Shown here piece after piece: positions 1 to 7,060 of a DNA stretch of 8,031 bases. Positions within the stretch are counted from its first letter, which is position 1; each line of letters opens with the position of its first letter. The notes under the pieces are model-generated. The model saw only the letters and a list, made by a program, of their open reading frames with translations, was not told where the DNA came from and searched no databases. A program made the position numbers and the translations under genes. The stretch lies in NCBI GenBank assembly GCA_963582255.1, contig CAUZRD010000091.1, positions 1-8,031 on the forward strand, given 5' to 3'. The stretch comes from CAUZRD01 sp963582255. GTDB taxonomy: Bacteria; Pseudomonadota; Alphaproteobacteria; Rhizobiales; TMED25.

Positions 1-2
1 AT

Positions 3-7
3 CTCCT
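3..7 (-). promoter_or_regulatory. Shine-Dalgarno-like AGGAG at left edge
   Basis: On the minus strand the bases read AGGAG about 30 nt after the nfeD-like stop codon, right at the window edge. This is a strong ribosome-binding-site match in the direction of the operon, so a further co-directional gene probably starts just outside the window. That is an inference, because no start codon can be seen. Confidence 0.3.
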
Positions 8-37
8 GAGCTGGTTATCAAGACCAGTCCATCCGTA

Positions 38-511
38 TTATTCAGGCGTTGTATCGCTTGCTGCAGGTTCAACTGTTAGCACGCCATCAACCGTGGTCAT
101 TACCTTTACTTTGGTGCCTGCGGGACAATCAGGGCCGCTTACTCGCCACATGCTATCATCAACTTTTACCCTACCGCGCTCACTTTTAATCGGGTCTTCA
201 AGAACAAAGCTACGCCCGATCAGTGCGTCTGCGCGGCGGTTGAGCATGGGATGGTCTGTTTCAATTGGTCGGCGTGAAACAACCATTCGTGCTATCATGA
301 TGGTGACAATAGAAAGGGTAGTGAAAGACACCAATTCCCATTGCCAAGACCAGTCTATGAATATTGTGCTGAGTGCCACGATGGCTGCCGCTACTCCAAG
401 CCATAGAAAATAGACCCCCGGGACGAGCAATTCGAGCAGTAGCAGAAAAGTGGCAACAATCCACCAAGTCCATCCACCGACAGCATCGCTTAATGCCGTA
501 ATATATTCCAT
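38..511 (-). CDS. Short NfeD-family membrane protein (YbbJ-like), SPFH partner
   Basis: Membrane protein of 157 aa that pairs with an SPFH/stomatin protein. The family is thought to help form or regulate membrane microdomains and protein quality control, but its biochemical role is not settled. Hydrophobic segments lie at about residues 15-32, 34-52 and 60-78. A soluble C-terminal OB-fold domain follows at about 90-150, with the typical NfeD elements ALIGR (96-100), GRVKV (113-117) and W122. It lacks the N-terminal ClpP-like serine protease domain of long NfeD proteins, so it is the short form, as in E. coli YbbJ. The ATG at 511 is preferred because GGAG at 520-523 lies 8 nt upstream. The in-frame GTG at 520 (three residues longer) overlaps that GGAG and has no room for a binding site. 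It follows the SPFH gene by 21 bp and is surely co-transcribed with it. Family assignment is firm. Confidence 0.9.
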   Translation of the reverse strand: MEYITALSDAVGGWTWWIVATFLLLLELLVPGVYFLWLGVAAAIVALSTIFIDWSWQWELVSFTTLSIVTIMIARMVVSRRPIETDHPMLNRRADALIGRSFVLEDPIKSERGRVKVDDSMWRVSGPDCPAGTKVKVMTTVDGVLTVEPAASDTTPE

Positions 512-519
512 AAGTTGCA

Positions 520-523
520 CTCC
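520..523 (-). promoter_or_regulatory. RBS deciding the NfeD start
   Basis: GGAG on the minus strand, 8 nt before the ATG at 511, supports that start over the upstream GTG at 520, which overlaps the motif. Confidence 0.55.
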
Positions 524-532
524 ATCTACTGA

Positions 533-1510
533 CTACCGTTCAATGGTAGGTACAGAGCCTGTTTGGCGAGGCTCGGCATCGGAATCCTTGCCGAATGCCT
601 GGCGAGTAAGCTCAGTAATTCCTCCGATGGCACCTATCACTGATGATGCCTCGACCGGCAACATTAGTACTTTTTGATTGGGAGCGCTGGCCAGAGATTT
701 TAGTGCATTTATATATTTGTCGGCTACAAAATAGTTAATTGCCTGAACGTTGCCCTTGGAAATTGCTTCACTTACCATTGTGGTAGCCTCTGCTTCAGCT
801 TTTGCTGCGCGCTCGCGTGCCTCTGCGTCGAGAAGAGCGGACTCAAGCCGTCCTTCCGCTGCCAAGATCTGAGCCTGCTTATCACCTTCGGCTTTTAGTA
901 TTTCTGACTGGCGTTGTCCTTCAGCTTCCAAAATAGACGCACGCTTTTCCCGTTCTGCTTTCATTTGTCTTCCCATGGCTTCGACCAAATCTCGCGGCGG
1001 ATTAATGTCTTTGATCTCAATCCGTGTGATCTTCAGTCCCCACGGTGAGGCAGCAGCATCGACAACGCTGAGCAAACGCGCATTTATTTCGTCACGCTGG
1101 GAGAGCAGTTCATCAAGATCCATCGATCCCATGACGGTACGTACATTAGTCATTGTTAAATTCAGGATCGCATTTTGCAGCCCTTGGACCTCATAAGAGG
1201 ATTTGGCTGCATCCAGAACCTGATAAAAAGCAACGCCGTCAACTTGGACCATCGCATTATCCTTGGTGATTACCTCCTGTGTGGGGACATCAAGCACCTG
1301 CTCCATCATGTTCACCTTGGTTCCGATCCGGTCGACAAAGGGGAGGATAAACTCAAGACCCGGATTGAGTGTGCGGGTATAGCGCCCAAATCTCTCAACG
1401 GTGTAATTGAAGCCCTGAGGCACAAGACGCACAGCTTTCAATACGACGATAATTCCAGCGAAAAGGATGAATATTACAAATATGCTAGAGCCAAACATTA
1501 GGTCCTCCAT
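533..1510 (-). CDS. qmcA: SPFH/Band 7 (stomatin/paraslipin-like) membrane protein, QmcA family
   Basis: Membrane-anchored scaffold of the SPFH superfamily, 325 aa. E. coli QmcA and its relatives oligomerise in the inner membrane and associate with protein quality control. One N-terminal membrane anchor spans about residues 8-27. The SPFH domain follows, opening with VPQGFNYTVERFGRY (30-44) and LNPGLEFILPFVDRIG (48-63), and including VDGVAFYQV (90-98) and the conserved ITRIEIKDINPP (161-172). A long charged alpha-helical coiled coil runs from about 178 to 250 with AEG repeated every 11 residues (196, 207, 218). The short LMLPVE segment (283-287 region) is typical of the C-terminal part. Length is normal for the family. 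ATG 1510 has GGGAG 6 nt upstream; the in-frame ATG at 1498 also has its own GGAGG, so the first four residues are uncertain. It precedes the NfeD gene, the classic pairing. The proximity of hemH is not known to be functional. Confidence 0.93.
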   Translation of the reverse strand: MEDLMFGSSIFVIFILFAGIIVVLKAVRLVPQGFNYTVERFGRYTRTLNPGLEFILPFVDRIGTKVNMMEQVLDVPTQEVITKDNAMVQVDGVAFYQVLDAAKSSYEVQGLQNAILNLTMTNVRTVMGSMDLDELLSQRDEINARLLSVVDAAASPWGLKITRIEIKDINPPRDLVEAMGRQMKAEREKRASILEAEGQRQSEILKAEGDKQAQILAAEGRLESALLDAEARERAAKAEAEATTMVSEAISKGNVQAINYFVADKYINALKSLASAPNQKVLMLPVEASSVIGAIGGITELTRQAFGKDSDAEPRQTGSVPTIER

Positions 1511-1554
1511 AGGACGCTCCCTCGACGGCTAAATACTACAGGATAGGATTCAAA

Positions 1555-1569
1555 GTATATTATATATAC
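1555..1569. repeat. 15-bp AT-rich inverted repeat over a TATAAT
   Basis: Perfect 6-3-6 inverted repeat (GTATAT, TAT, ATATAC) in the 77-bp gap between hemH and the SPFH gene. It contains a minus-strand TATAAT at 1559-1564. The only -35 candidate at 16-17 bp is poor (TTATAA or CTTATA, 3 of 6 matches). It may be a promoter for the SPFH/NfeD pair with a dyad over the -10, or chance in AT-rich DNA. Confidence 0.35.
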
Positions 1570-1587
1570 ATTACGTTTTATTATAAG

Positions 1588-2628
1588 TTATATCCAGCCA
1601 GAAAGCTCGCGTCTCACCAGATTTTCAATAAGATTCATACCAGCCAAGCTGTCGTTGAGGCACGGAATGACGGTAAAATTCTTCCCACCAGCTTCAAGAA
1701 AAATCTCCCTACCTCCAATAGCCAGCTCCTCCAGTGTCTCCACGCAGTCGGAGATAAATGCTGGCGAAATTACAGCAAGGTTTTTAACGCCACGTTTGGC
1801 AAGTGTGGCGATGGTCTCATCTGTATAGGGCTGAAGCCATGCCTCCAGACCAAACCGCGACTGGAACGTAATTTGCAGTTCATGCTCAGCCAACCCAAGT
1901 TGGGCGCGCAACAGGCGTGCTGTCTTCTGGCAATGGCAGTGGTAGGGATCTCCAAGCTTTAGATATCGCTGGGGCACACCGTGAAACGATGAAAGAATAA
2001 TTTCTGGCCGCCACCCAAGGCCGTCCAGATGGACATTCACTGAATTGGCAAGCGTTCTAATGTAGTCATCATCATCATAAAACGCTGGCGCGGTGCGAAT
2101 GGCTGGCTGCCAGCGCATTTTCTTCAGCGCGCTGAAGGCGTTATCCTGCACGCTAGCCGTGGTAGGAGCGGCATATTGAGGATAGAGCGGAAATAGCAAA
2201 ATCCTATCTGCTCCAGCTTCTTTGAGGACATTGAGTCTCTCTTCGATCGAAGGTGTGCCGTAGCGCATTGCCCAGTCAACCAGAATGCCAGGGTTAAGCC
2301 GCGAGGTGAGTTTTTCGTATTGTGCCCGTGTGACTGTGCGGAGCGGTGATTCATCCTGCGCAGTATTCCAGATTGCTTTATAGGCTTTGCCGCTACGACC
2401 AGGCCTGATTGTGAGAATAATTAGGTTGAGGATAGGCCACCAGATCAGCCTGTTTGTATCAATGACTCGTCGGTCTGATAAAAACTGTTTCAGATAACGG
2501 CGTACAGACCAGTAATCAGTTCTATCAGGGGTGCCGAGGTTAACTAAAAGAACGCCAATTCTCCCATACTTTACCGTAGGGTGGTTCTTCGGAAATATAG
2601 ATCTAGTAGCACCGGGTGCGTCGCTCAT
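1588..2628 (-). CDS. hemH: Ferrochelatase (protoporphyrin ferrochelatase)
   Basis: Inserts Fe2+ into protoporphyrin IX to give protoheme, the last step of heme synthesis. It is normally soluble or peripherally bound at the inner membrane. The 346 aa span the single ferrochelatase domain. The N-terminal GVLLVNLGTPD (25-35) is the family signature start, followed by PLYPQYAAPTT (148-157). The catalytic His is H216 in LSSFHGVPQRY (212-222), and the catalytic acid is E297 in DCVETLEE (294-301), after TFQSRFG (254-260). Both active-site residues are present, so it should be active. The motif YHCHCQKT (229-236) resembles the proteobacterial form; whether these Cys bind anything is unknown. ATG 2628 has a weak GGAA (2636-2639) 7 nt upstream. 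It lies 86 bp after the SDR stop, with a possible promoter in the gap. Assignment is very firm. Confidence 0.97.
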   Translation of the reverse strand: MSDAPGATRSIFPKNHPTVKYGRIGVLLVNLGTPDRTDYWSVRRYLKQFLSDRRVIDTNRLIWWPILNLIILTIRPGRSGKAYKAIWNTAQDESPLRTVTRAQYEKLTSRLNPGILVDWAMRYGTPSIEERLNVLKEAGADRILLFPLYPQYAAPTTASVQDNAFSALKKMRWQPAIRTAPAFYDDDDYIRTLANSVNVHLDGLGWRPEIILSSFHGVPQRYLKLGDPYHCHCQKTARLLRAQLGLAEHELQITFQSRFGLEAWLQPYTDETIATLAKRGVKNLAVISPAFISDCVETLEELAIGGREIFLEAGGKNFTVIPCLNDSLAGMNLIENLVRRELSGWI

Positions 2629-2646
2629 TAAAAAATTCCAACTTGA

Positions 2647-2676
2647 ATAATAGTCACATTAACTCATTAATTTTAA
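2647..2676 (-). promoter_or_regulatory. Possible sigma70-type promoter before hemH
   Basis: Minus strand reads TTAAAA (2671-2676), an 18-bp spacer and TATTAT (2647-2652), giving 4/6 and 5/6 matches to the consensus. The predicted start near 2640 would leave only about 12 nt of leader, and the region is AT-rich, so support is weak. Confidence 0.25.
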
Positions 2677-2714
2677 ATGATATTTTATAGCATGCTCTGC
2701 GCTAGAAAATCCGG

Positions 2715-3551
2715 TCATGGGATCACCAGTGTGTGGCCACCGTCGACTATCACCGTCGAACCAGTCATATACGAGCCGGCATTTGAGGCCAGGAGAAGAA
2801 TTGCACCAGCAAGCTCACTCGCCAATCCCGTACGCCTCTGAGGCACTTGTAAAGCCATTTTTTGGCCAGCTTCACTGGCTAAAAAAATTCTGTTCATGTC
2901 GGTTTCTACATAGCCCGGGGCAAGTGTATTCACTCTGATGTGATGCCGGGCGAGCTCGACTGCGAGAATGCGCGTTAGTTGGATAACGCCAGCTTTGGAA
3001 ACTGCATATGCCCCCGCGCCTGGCTTGACATGAATGCCAAGGATTGAGGCTATATTGATAATGCTACCAGGTATTTGGGCCTCGATCATGCGGTTGCTTG
3101 CTGATCTGCTGACGCGGAGCATCGCGTGGACATTAACATCCATCGCCGTACTCCACTCTTCATCAGTTAGATCGAGTGCCCTCCCGACAGCGGACTGTCC
3201 AGCATTGTTGATAACAAGATCGACCGGGCCAAATTGTAATTGTAAAGCCTCTAATGCCTGATCGATGCTGGTGGTGGAGGTGACGTCCATTTCTAGTGCC
3301 ATGGCCGATCCACCTGCCGCATTGATGCTCTCGGCGATGCACTCAACGCGCGCATACCTTCTGGCTGCAAGACCGACAGTGGCGCCATTGGCGGCCAGAA
3401 CCTGGGCGAATAGACGGCCCAGCCCTCCCGATGCACCAGTCACGACTGCGATGCGCCCATTCAGAGAAAATAGATGATCAGCGCGTAATACGTTTAGATC
3501 TGAAGGGGTATGCATTATCTGAAAGCTCAATTCTTGCTCTGCACCTTGCAA
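2715..3551 (-). CDS. SDR-family oxidoreductase (classical short-chain dehydrogenase)
   Basis: Cytosolic NAD(P)-dependent dehydrogenase/reductase of 278 aa; substrate unknown. The Rossmann motif TGASGGLG is at 38-45, NNAG at 115-118, the structural Asn at N140, and the catalytic Ser169, Tyr182 and Lys186 (YAVSK). PGYVETDM (212-219) and the C-terminal MTGSTVIVDGG (262-272) are standard for classical SDRs. After the second beta strand the sequence is AARR (62-65) with no acidic residue, which favours NADP(H); this is an inference. The TTG start at 3551 has AAGG (3560-3563) 8 nt upstream. The in-frame ATG at 3515 would remove 12 residues, has a poor binding site, and still keeps the whole fold. 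Gluconate 5-dehydrogenase-like and FabG-like proteins share all these motifs, so no specific reaction is claimed. It lies 200 bp from the antiporter gene and 86 bp before hemH, so a joint role is unproven. Confidence 0.9.
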   Translation of the reverse strand: MQGAEQELSFQIMHTPSDLNVLRADHLFSLNGRIAVVTGASGGLGRLFAQVLAANGATVGLAARRYARVECIAESINAAGGSAMALEMDVTSTTSIDQALEALQLQFGPVDLVINNAGQSAVGRALDLTDEEWSTAMDVNVHAMLRVSRSASNRMIEAQIPGSIINIASILGIHVKPGAGAYAVSKAGVIQLTRILAVELARHHIRVNTLAPGYVETDMNRIFLASEAGQKMALQVPQRRTGLASELAGAILLLASNAGSYMTGSTVIVDGGHTLVIP

Positions 3552-3559
3552 TTTTTTGA

Positions 3560-3563
3560 CCTT
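3560..3563 (-). promoter_or_regulatory. RBS supporting a TTG start for the SDR gene
   Basis: AAGG on the minus strand, 8 nt before TTG 3551. It favours this non-ATG start over the ATG at 3515, which has no convincing binding site. Confidence 0.4.
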
Positions 3564-3750
3564 ATAGCCAAAGATTTAGGTGCGCTTGAAAAGGTAGTAT
3601 AATTACCATCGCCCAACGATAGTGGCACGCAGCATCATGGCATCCAATGCCCTCACTTGAAAATTTGGTTAAGTTGATGAGGCCTATCGGTGTACAGCTG
3701 AAATCTATGCTGCGCACTGCTGATACCCTTCATTTGGTAGAAATTTGGTT

Positions 3751-5061
3751 TTAAAATAGATTTTTGGGTTTAATCGGCATGGTGTTTTGATCTGATCTCG
3801 GGCTATCCCCTGACGGGAAAAACATCCCGACCACTGATTTCATGCTAAGGCCCTGAACAACAATCGAAAACACGACGACTGAGTAGGTCATCGTTAAGAT
3901 CAGGGATTTTTCTTCACTTGGGGGAAGAGATAGTGCCAATGCAACTGAAATTCCGCCACGTAACCCCCCCCATGTCAAAAGTCTGACTACACCGCGGCTG
4001 AAAGTATGGCGAATCGAAAGCAGGGATATCGGAATGGCGACCGCTACGAAGCGGGCGGCAAGCACTAGCGGAATGAGTGCCAGAGCCATCGGCAGATGTT
4101 GGGCCGATTGCACTATCACCAAAACCTCAAGGCCTATCAGCAGGAACAAGATCGAATTTAGTATTTCATCTAGCAGTTCCCAGAATTGAAACACATGTGT
4201 GCGTGTGCGCGGGCTCATCGCGAATTGAGCGCCATGATTGCCGATGAAGAGTCCGGCGATTACCATCGCTATAGGTCCGCTGAGATCCATTTTAAGTGCG
4301 AGTGCGTAAGTGCCGGTGACCAGCGCCAGCGTGATCAGGATTTCCAGATTATGTTCGTCAATCCGCCGCATGGCTATATAGGCGACAAGTCCGCAGCCAA
4401 ATCCGAGTAACGCTCCGCCGATTGCTTCCACTGCGAACAGTTTGGCAATCTCCGCGATGCTAAATTCGCCGATATGCGCTCCGTTGGGTACGGCGATTGC
4501 TACAATAATTGCGAAGAGAGTAACGCCAACGCCATCATTGAACAGCGACTCGCCAACGATCTTGGCCTCGAGTGTTGGGGGGATGCGTACCGTCTTGAGT
4601 ATACCGAGTACCGCAATCGGATCGGTTGGACTGATTAATGCGCCAAATACTAGTGCCCAGATGAATGGCAGATCGATGCCGAACATGCGGGCAATAACCC
4701 AGGTGCCGGCACCAACAATAAATGTTGAGATTAACACTCCGACAGTTGCCATCAGGCCTATTGACCATTTGCGCTCGGCAAGCGTTGCCAGATCAACATG
4801 AACCGCACCGGCGAAGAGCAGTGCGCTTAATATTCCGTTCAATAAGATTCCTGGGAAATCAATGCTGGTGAGTGCTTTGATTACTGCGTCGTCGACACCA
4901 AATCCTGGGATTAACAGATCGACGACAATTAGAACTAGGGAGGCTGACAGTGCGATAATCATCAGACCGATCGCGTGCGGTAGATGCAGGTAGCGATGGT
5001 TGATATAGCCAATAATGGCTGAAAGTGTGAACAGGAGTGCGATGATGTCTAGAAGGCCCAT
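3751..5061 (-). CDS. CPA1-family Na+(K+)/H+ antiporter (NhaP-like)
   Basis: Inner-membrane cation/proton exchanger used for pH and salt homeostasis, 436 aa and almost entirely hydrophobic (about 12-13 membrane segments). CPA1 signatures are visible: ALISPTDPIAV (141-151), then GESLFNDGVGV (170-180) with the ion-binding N175 and D176. The loop FWELLDEILNSILFLLIGLE (293-312) and WGGLRGGISVALALSLP (364-380) with R368 are also typical. The Asn-Asp pair marks the CPA1 rather than CPA2 type, which usually means electroneutral exchange. The cytosolic tail is only about 30 residues with no TrkA-C or cyclic-nucleotide-binding domain, so ligand control through a tail is not expected. ATG 5061 is the only sensible start, but the nearest GGGAG lies 12 nt upstream, a long spacing that suggests modest translation. 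It starts 71 bp after the ccdA stop. Ion preference (Na+, K+ or Li+) cannot be read from the sequence. Confidence 0.93.
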   Translation of the reverse strand: MGLLDIIALLFTLSAIIGYINHRYLHLPHAIGLMIIALSASLVLIVVDLLIPGFGVDDAVIKALTSIDFPGILLNGILSALLFAGAVHVDLATLAERKWSIGLMATVGVLISTFIVGAGTWVIARMFGIDLPFIWALVFGALISPTDPIAVLGILKTVRIPPTLEAKIVGESLFNDGVGVTLFAIIVAIAVPNGAHIGEFSIAEIAKLFAVEAIGGALLGFGCGLVAYIAMRRIDEHNLEILITLALVTGTYALALKMDLSGPIAMVIAGLFIGNHGAQFAMSPRTRTHVFQFWELLDEILNSILFLLIGLEVLVIVQSAQHLPMALALIPLVLAARFVAVAIPISLLSIRHTFSRGVVRLLTWGGLRGGISVALALSLPPSEEKSLILTMTYSVVVFSIVVQGLSMKSVVGMFFPSGDSPRSDQNTMPIKPKNLF

Positions 5062-5132
5062 GGACGGCCAAAGCTCCCTAATTGAACTGCGACAGTGGCA
5101 AGGCTGAAACCTATCTAGAGTGCACGGAGACC

Positions 5133-5891
5133 TTAGCCAAGCTCGCCAAGGCCTGGAAAGGTCTCGAGAAGAAAAAAAGCACCCCGTTCGAACCAGCCGA
5201 GTACGAAAAATAGCCCGGTCAACACCAAAAGACCGCCCATCGTCTTTTCTACATATTTAAGATGGCGCTTAAAATGCGACATGAACCCGATGAATGGGCG
5301 TACGGCAAACGCTGCTAATATGAATGGCACGCCAAGTCCGGCGGAATATACACCGAGCAATAACATGCCCTCGCCTATTGTATTTTGTGATGAGGCAACT
5401 GCAATGATTGTCGCTAACACCGGACCGATACATGGCGTCCACCCAAAAGCAAAGGCAACCCCGATCAGATAGGCCCCAAAAATGCCAGGGGGTAGCGTGT
5501 TGTGATGATAGCGCGCTTGGCGATGCAGAAGGGATATTTTAAAGATGCCAAGAAAATGCAGGCCGAACAGAATAATCACGATACCTGCAATTTCTGCCAT
5601 GCCGGCGTCAATTCCAAATAGCTCATAGCGTGAGGTTAAGTAAGGTCTAAGCGCAGAAGCTGAGGCGCCAAGCACTATAAAAACTGTCGAGAATCCGGCA
5701 ACAAATAATAGAGATGAAAGTATGACGCGCCGCCTAAGAATTGGATTATCTCCCCTGCCCTCGGCTAATTCATCAAGTGTCGAACCGGCAAGGAAGCACA
5801 GATAAGGTGGAACCAATGGCAATACGCATGGCGAGAGAAAACTGAGCAGTCCAGCCAAAAATGCACCGGGATAGGAAATGTCTAATAGCAT
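5133..5891 (-). CDS. ccdA: CcdA-type cytochrome c biogenesis / thiol-disulfide transmembrane protein
   Basis: Passes reducing equivalents from cytosolic thioredoxin across the inner membrane to periplasmic thiol-disulfide proteins, for example those that keep apocytochrome c or its haem-ligation partners reduced. It is 252 aa with six hydrophobic segments at about 8-32, 57-80, 95-117, 136-165, 175-200 and 215-236. The two redox cysteines are present: C22 in LSPCVLPLVPPY (19-30) and C154 in GWTPCIGPVLA (150-160). A third Cys, C32, is not part of the pair. There is no periplasmic thioredoxin domain as in full-length DsbD, so this is the short CcdA form and needs a separate periplasmic partner, which is not in the window. 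ATG 5891 is chosen because the SPCVLP helix follows directly; only a weak GAG lies upstream. It is the first minus-strand gene of the group, diverging from the MBL hydrolase gene. Confidence 0.94.
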   Translation of the reverse strand: MLLDISYPGAFLAGLLSFLSPCVLPLVPPYLCFLAGSTLDELAEGRGDNPILRRRVILSSLLFVAGFSTVFIVLGASASALRPYLTSRYELFGIDAGMAEIAGIVIILFGLHFLGIFKISLLHRQARYHHNTLPPGIFGAYLIGVAFAFGWTPCIGPVLATIIAVASSQNTIGEGMLLLGVYSAGLGVPFILAAFAVRPFIGFMSHFKRHLKYVEKTMGGLLVLTGLFFVLGWFERGAFFLLETFPGLGELG

Positions 5892-5928
5892 CTGTGCTCT
5901 ATATATTTATATGCAATATAATCTGGTC

Positions 5929-5946
5929 TAGCGGTGATAGCGGTTA
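5929..5946. repeat. Tandem 9-bp repeat upstream of ccdA
   Basis: TAGCGGTGA followed directly by TAGCGGTTA, 8 of 9 identical, about 40-55 bp before the ccdA start. It could be two half-sites for a regulator, but it is short enough to be chance. Confidence 0.3.
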
Positions 5947-6093
5947 TGCTCAAGGCGTGCTTCTAAACACTATCGCTCTTTTGGCGTGAAAAGGTTAAAC
6001 AGTTGAGCGTCGCCCAGGCTGATTAACGGTGTTGCAGGATGGGCGCGTGAGGTGTGGGCAAAGCTGTTGTTGAGATGAAAGATTGGCTGATGC

Positions 6094-6121
6094 ATGACGC
6101 CATCAGGAAACAAACTTTAAT
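6094..6121 (+). promoter_or_regulatory. Candidate promoter for the MBL hydrolase gene
   Basis: ATGACG (6094-6099), a 16-bp spacer and TTTAAT (6116-6121), giving 4/6 and 5/6 consensus matches. A start near 6128 would give a leader of about 78 nt to ATG 6206, or 18 nt to TTG 6146. Confidence 0.25.
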
Positions 6122-6205
6122 AGGCCCCCTGATCCCCTCCCCCGGTTGGAGTTTGCACGTTACTCATTCCACCATGACGCTAGCAAAGAATTTTGGGATA
6201 GCTTG

Positions 6206-7060
6206 ATGATAGTAAGGGCCGATCAACAAATTCCGAGAGCGGCATCTAGGAAGACAACTACAAGCATTACTTTCTGGGGCACTCGGGGTAGCATTCCCTG
6301 CGGTGGGTCAGATTACATACGCTATGGTGGCAACACAGCCTGCGTCGAGCTGCGATGTGATGAAAAACTTTTGATTTTTGATGGTGGCTCGGGCATTCGT
6401 AATTTAGGTAATGTACTGATCGAAAGTCTACCTGAAAAGATTGATATTTTTCTGACTCATTGTCACTTCGATCATGTGTGCGGACTGCCGTTTTTTGCCC
6501 CGTTTTATATGCCATCGGCACGAATTTGCCTTTGGGGTGGAGATTTTGCAGCAGGATTGAAGACTAAATCTATGCTTGCGGCATTAATGAAGTCGCCGTT
6601 TTCGCCAGTCACGCCGAGCTTTTTCCAGGCACAGGTCGAATATTGTGATTTTTGTACTGGAGATGTCCTGTATCCAGGCGAGGGCATTAAGATCAAAACC
6701 GTTGGGTTGCATCACCCACAAGGAGCGACGGGTTATTGCGTTTTTCATGCTGGCAGAAAGATTTGTTATCTGACCGACACAGCGATTGGTCCTAATATGA
6801 TTGATGCCGCTAATGGGGCTGATATTCTCATTATTGATTCCATGTTTACTGATGAAGAGTTTGATGAGCGCACTGGCTGGGGACATACGAGTTGGCGCCA
6901 GGCAGTTGCGCTGGCAGATGCCGCGGAGGCACACACCCTTGTGCTATTTCACCACCATCCGAAGCACAACGATATCGTTATGGATGAGATTGCACGAGAA
7001 GCTGGTCGATTGCGCCCCAATGTGATTGTTGCGCGTGAGAATATGACGCTTAAGATCTAG
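6206..7060 (+). CDS. Metallo-beta-lactamase-fold metal-dependent hydrolase (WGTRGS type)
   Basis: Probably a cytosolic zinc-dependent hydrolase of 284 aa; substrate unknown. It opens with FWGTRGSIPCGG (23-34) and YGGNTACVE (40-48), typical of the MBL group that includes RNase Z- and PhnP-like phosphodiesterases. The metal-binding HxHxDH motif is HCHFDH (85-90). Further ligand candidates are H170 in HHPQGATGY (169-177), D191 in YLTDT (188-192), H227 in GWGHTSW (224-230) and H250 or H251 in LFHHHPKHND (247-256), so the dimetal site looks complete. ATG 6206 is chosen because GGGA lies 7 nt upstream and the conserved fold begins about 20 residues later. The same frame is open from a TTG at 6146 (304 aa), but that has no visible binding site. 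It is transcribed away from ccdA and towards rpmB, alone, so neighbours give no clue to its substrate. Family is sure, function open. Confidence 0.9.
   Translation: MIVRADQQIPRAASRKTTTSITFWGTRGSIPCGGSDYIRYGGNTACVELRCDEKLLIFDGGSGIRNLGNVLIESLPEKIDIFLTHCHFDHVCGLPFFAPFYMPSARICLWGGDFAAGLKTKSMLAALMKSPFSPVTPSFFQAQVEYCDFCTGDVLYPGEGIKIKTVGLHHPQGATGYCVFHAGRKICYLTDTAIGPNMIDAANGADILIIDSMFTDEEFDERTGWGHTSWRQAVALADAAEAHTLVLFHHHPKHNDIVMDEIAREAGRLRPNVIVARENMTLKI

Larger units (their letters stand above)
5892..6205. other. Divergent intergenic region, ccdA / MBL hydrolase
   Basis: About 314 bp without a convincing gene. The part next to ccdA is AT-rich with no clean -35/-10 pair for it. A tandem pair of 9-mers (TAGCGGTGA, TAGCGGTTA) lies at 5929-5946. 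The plus-strand side holds a candidate promoter at 6094-6121 and a C-rich tract at 6125-6143. If the TTG at 6146 is the true hydrolase start, the last 60 bases are coding. I see no tRNA or terminator. Confidence 0.5.

Noticed and set aside
11..27. Hairpin CTGGT/ACCAG after the NfeD stop, as a terminator
   Set aside because: Five-bp stem with no T-run, and a Shine-Dalgarno-like AGGAG follows, which argues for read-through into another gene.
93..413. Plus-strand open frame opposite the NfeD gene
   Set aside because: Antisense shadow of a well-supported NfeD coding region; composition is low in structured motifs.
3595..3609. Plus-strand TATAAT within the near-palindrome GGTAGTATAATTACC
   Set aside because: No acceptable -35 hexamer at the right distance on either strand, and there is no plus-strand gene nearby.
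4442..4801. Plus-strand open frame of 119 codons inside the antiporter gene
   Set aside because: It lies entirely opposite the conserved CPA1 core motifs, and its Thr/Ala/Pro-rich product is typical of an antisense shadow.
6584..6934. Minus-strand open frame of 116 codons inside the MBL hydrolase gene
   Set aside because: It lies opposite the metal-binding motifs of the hydrolase and has no family features of its own.
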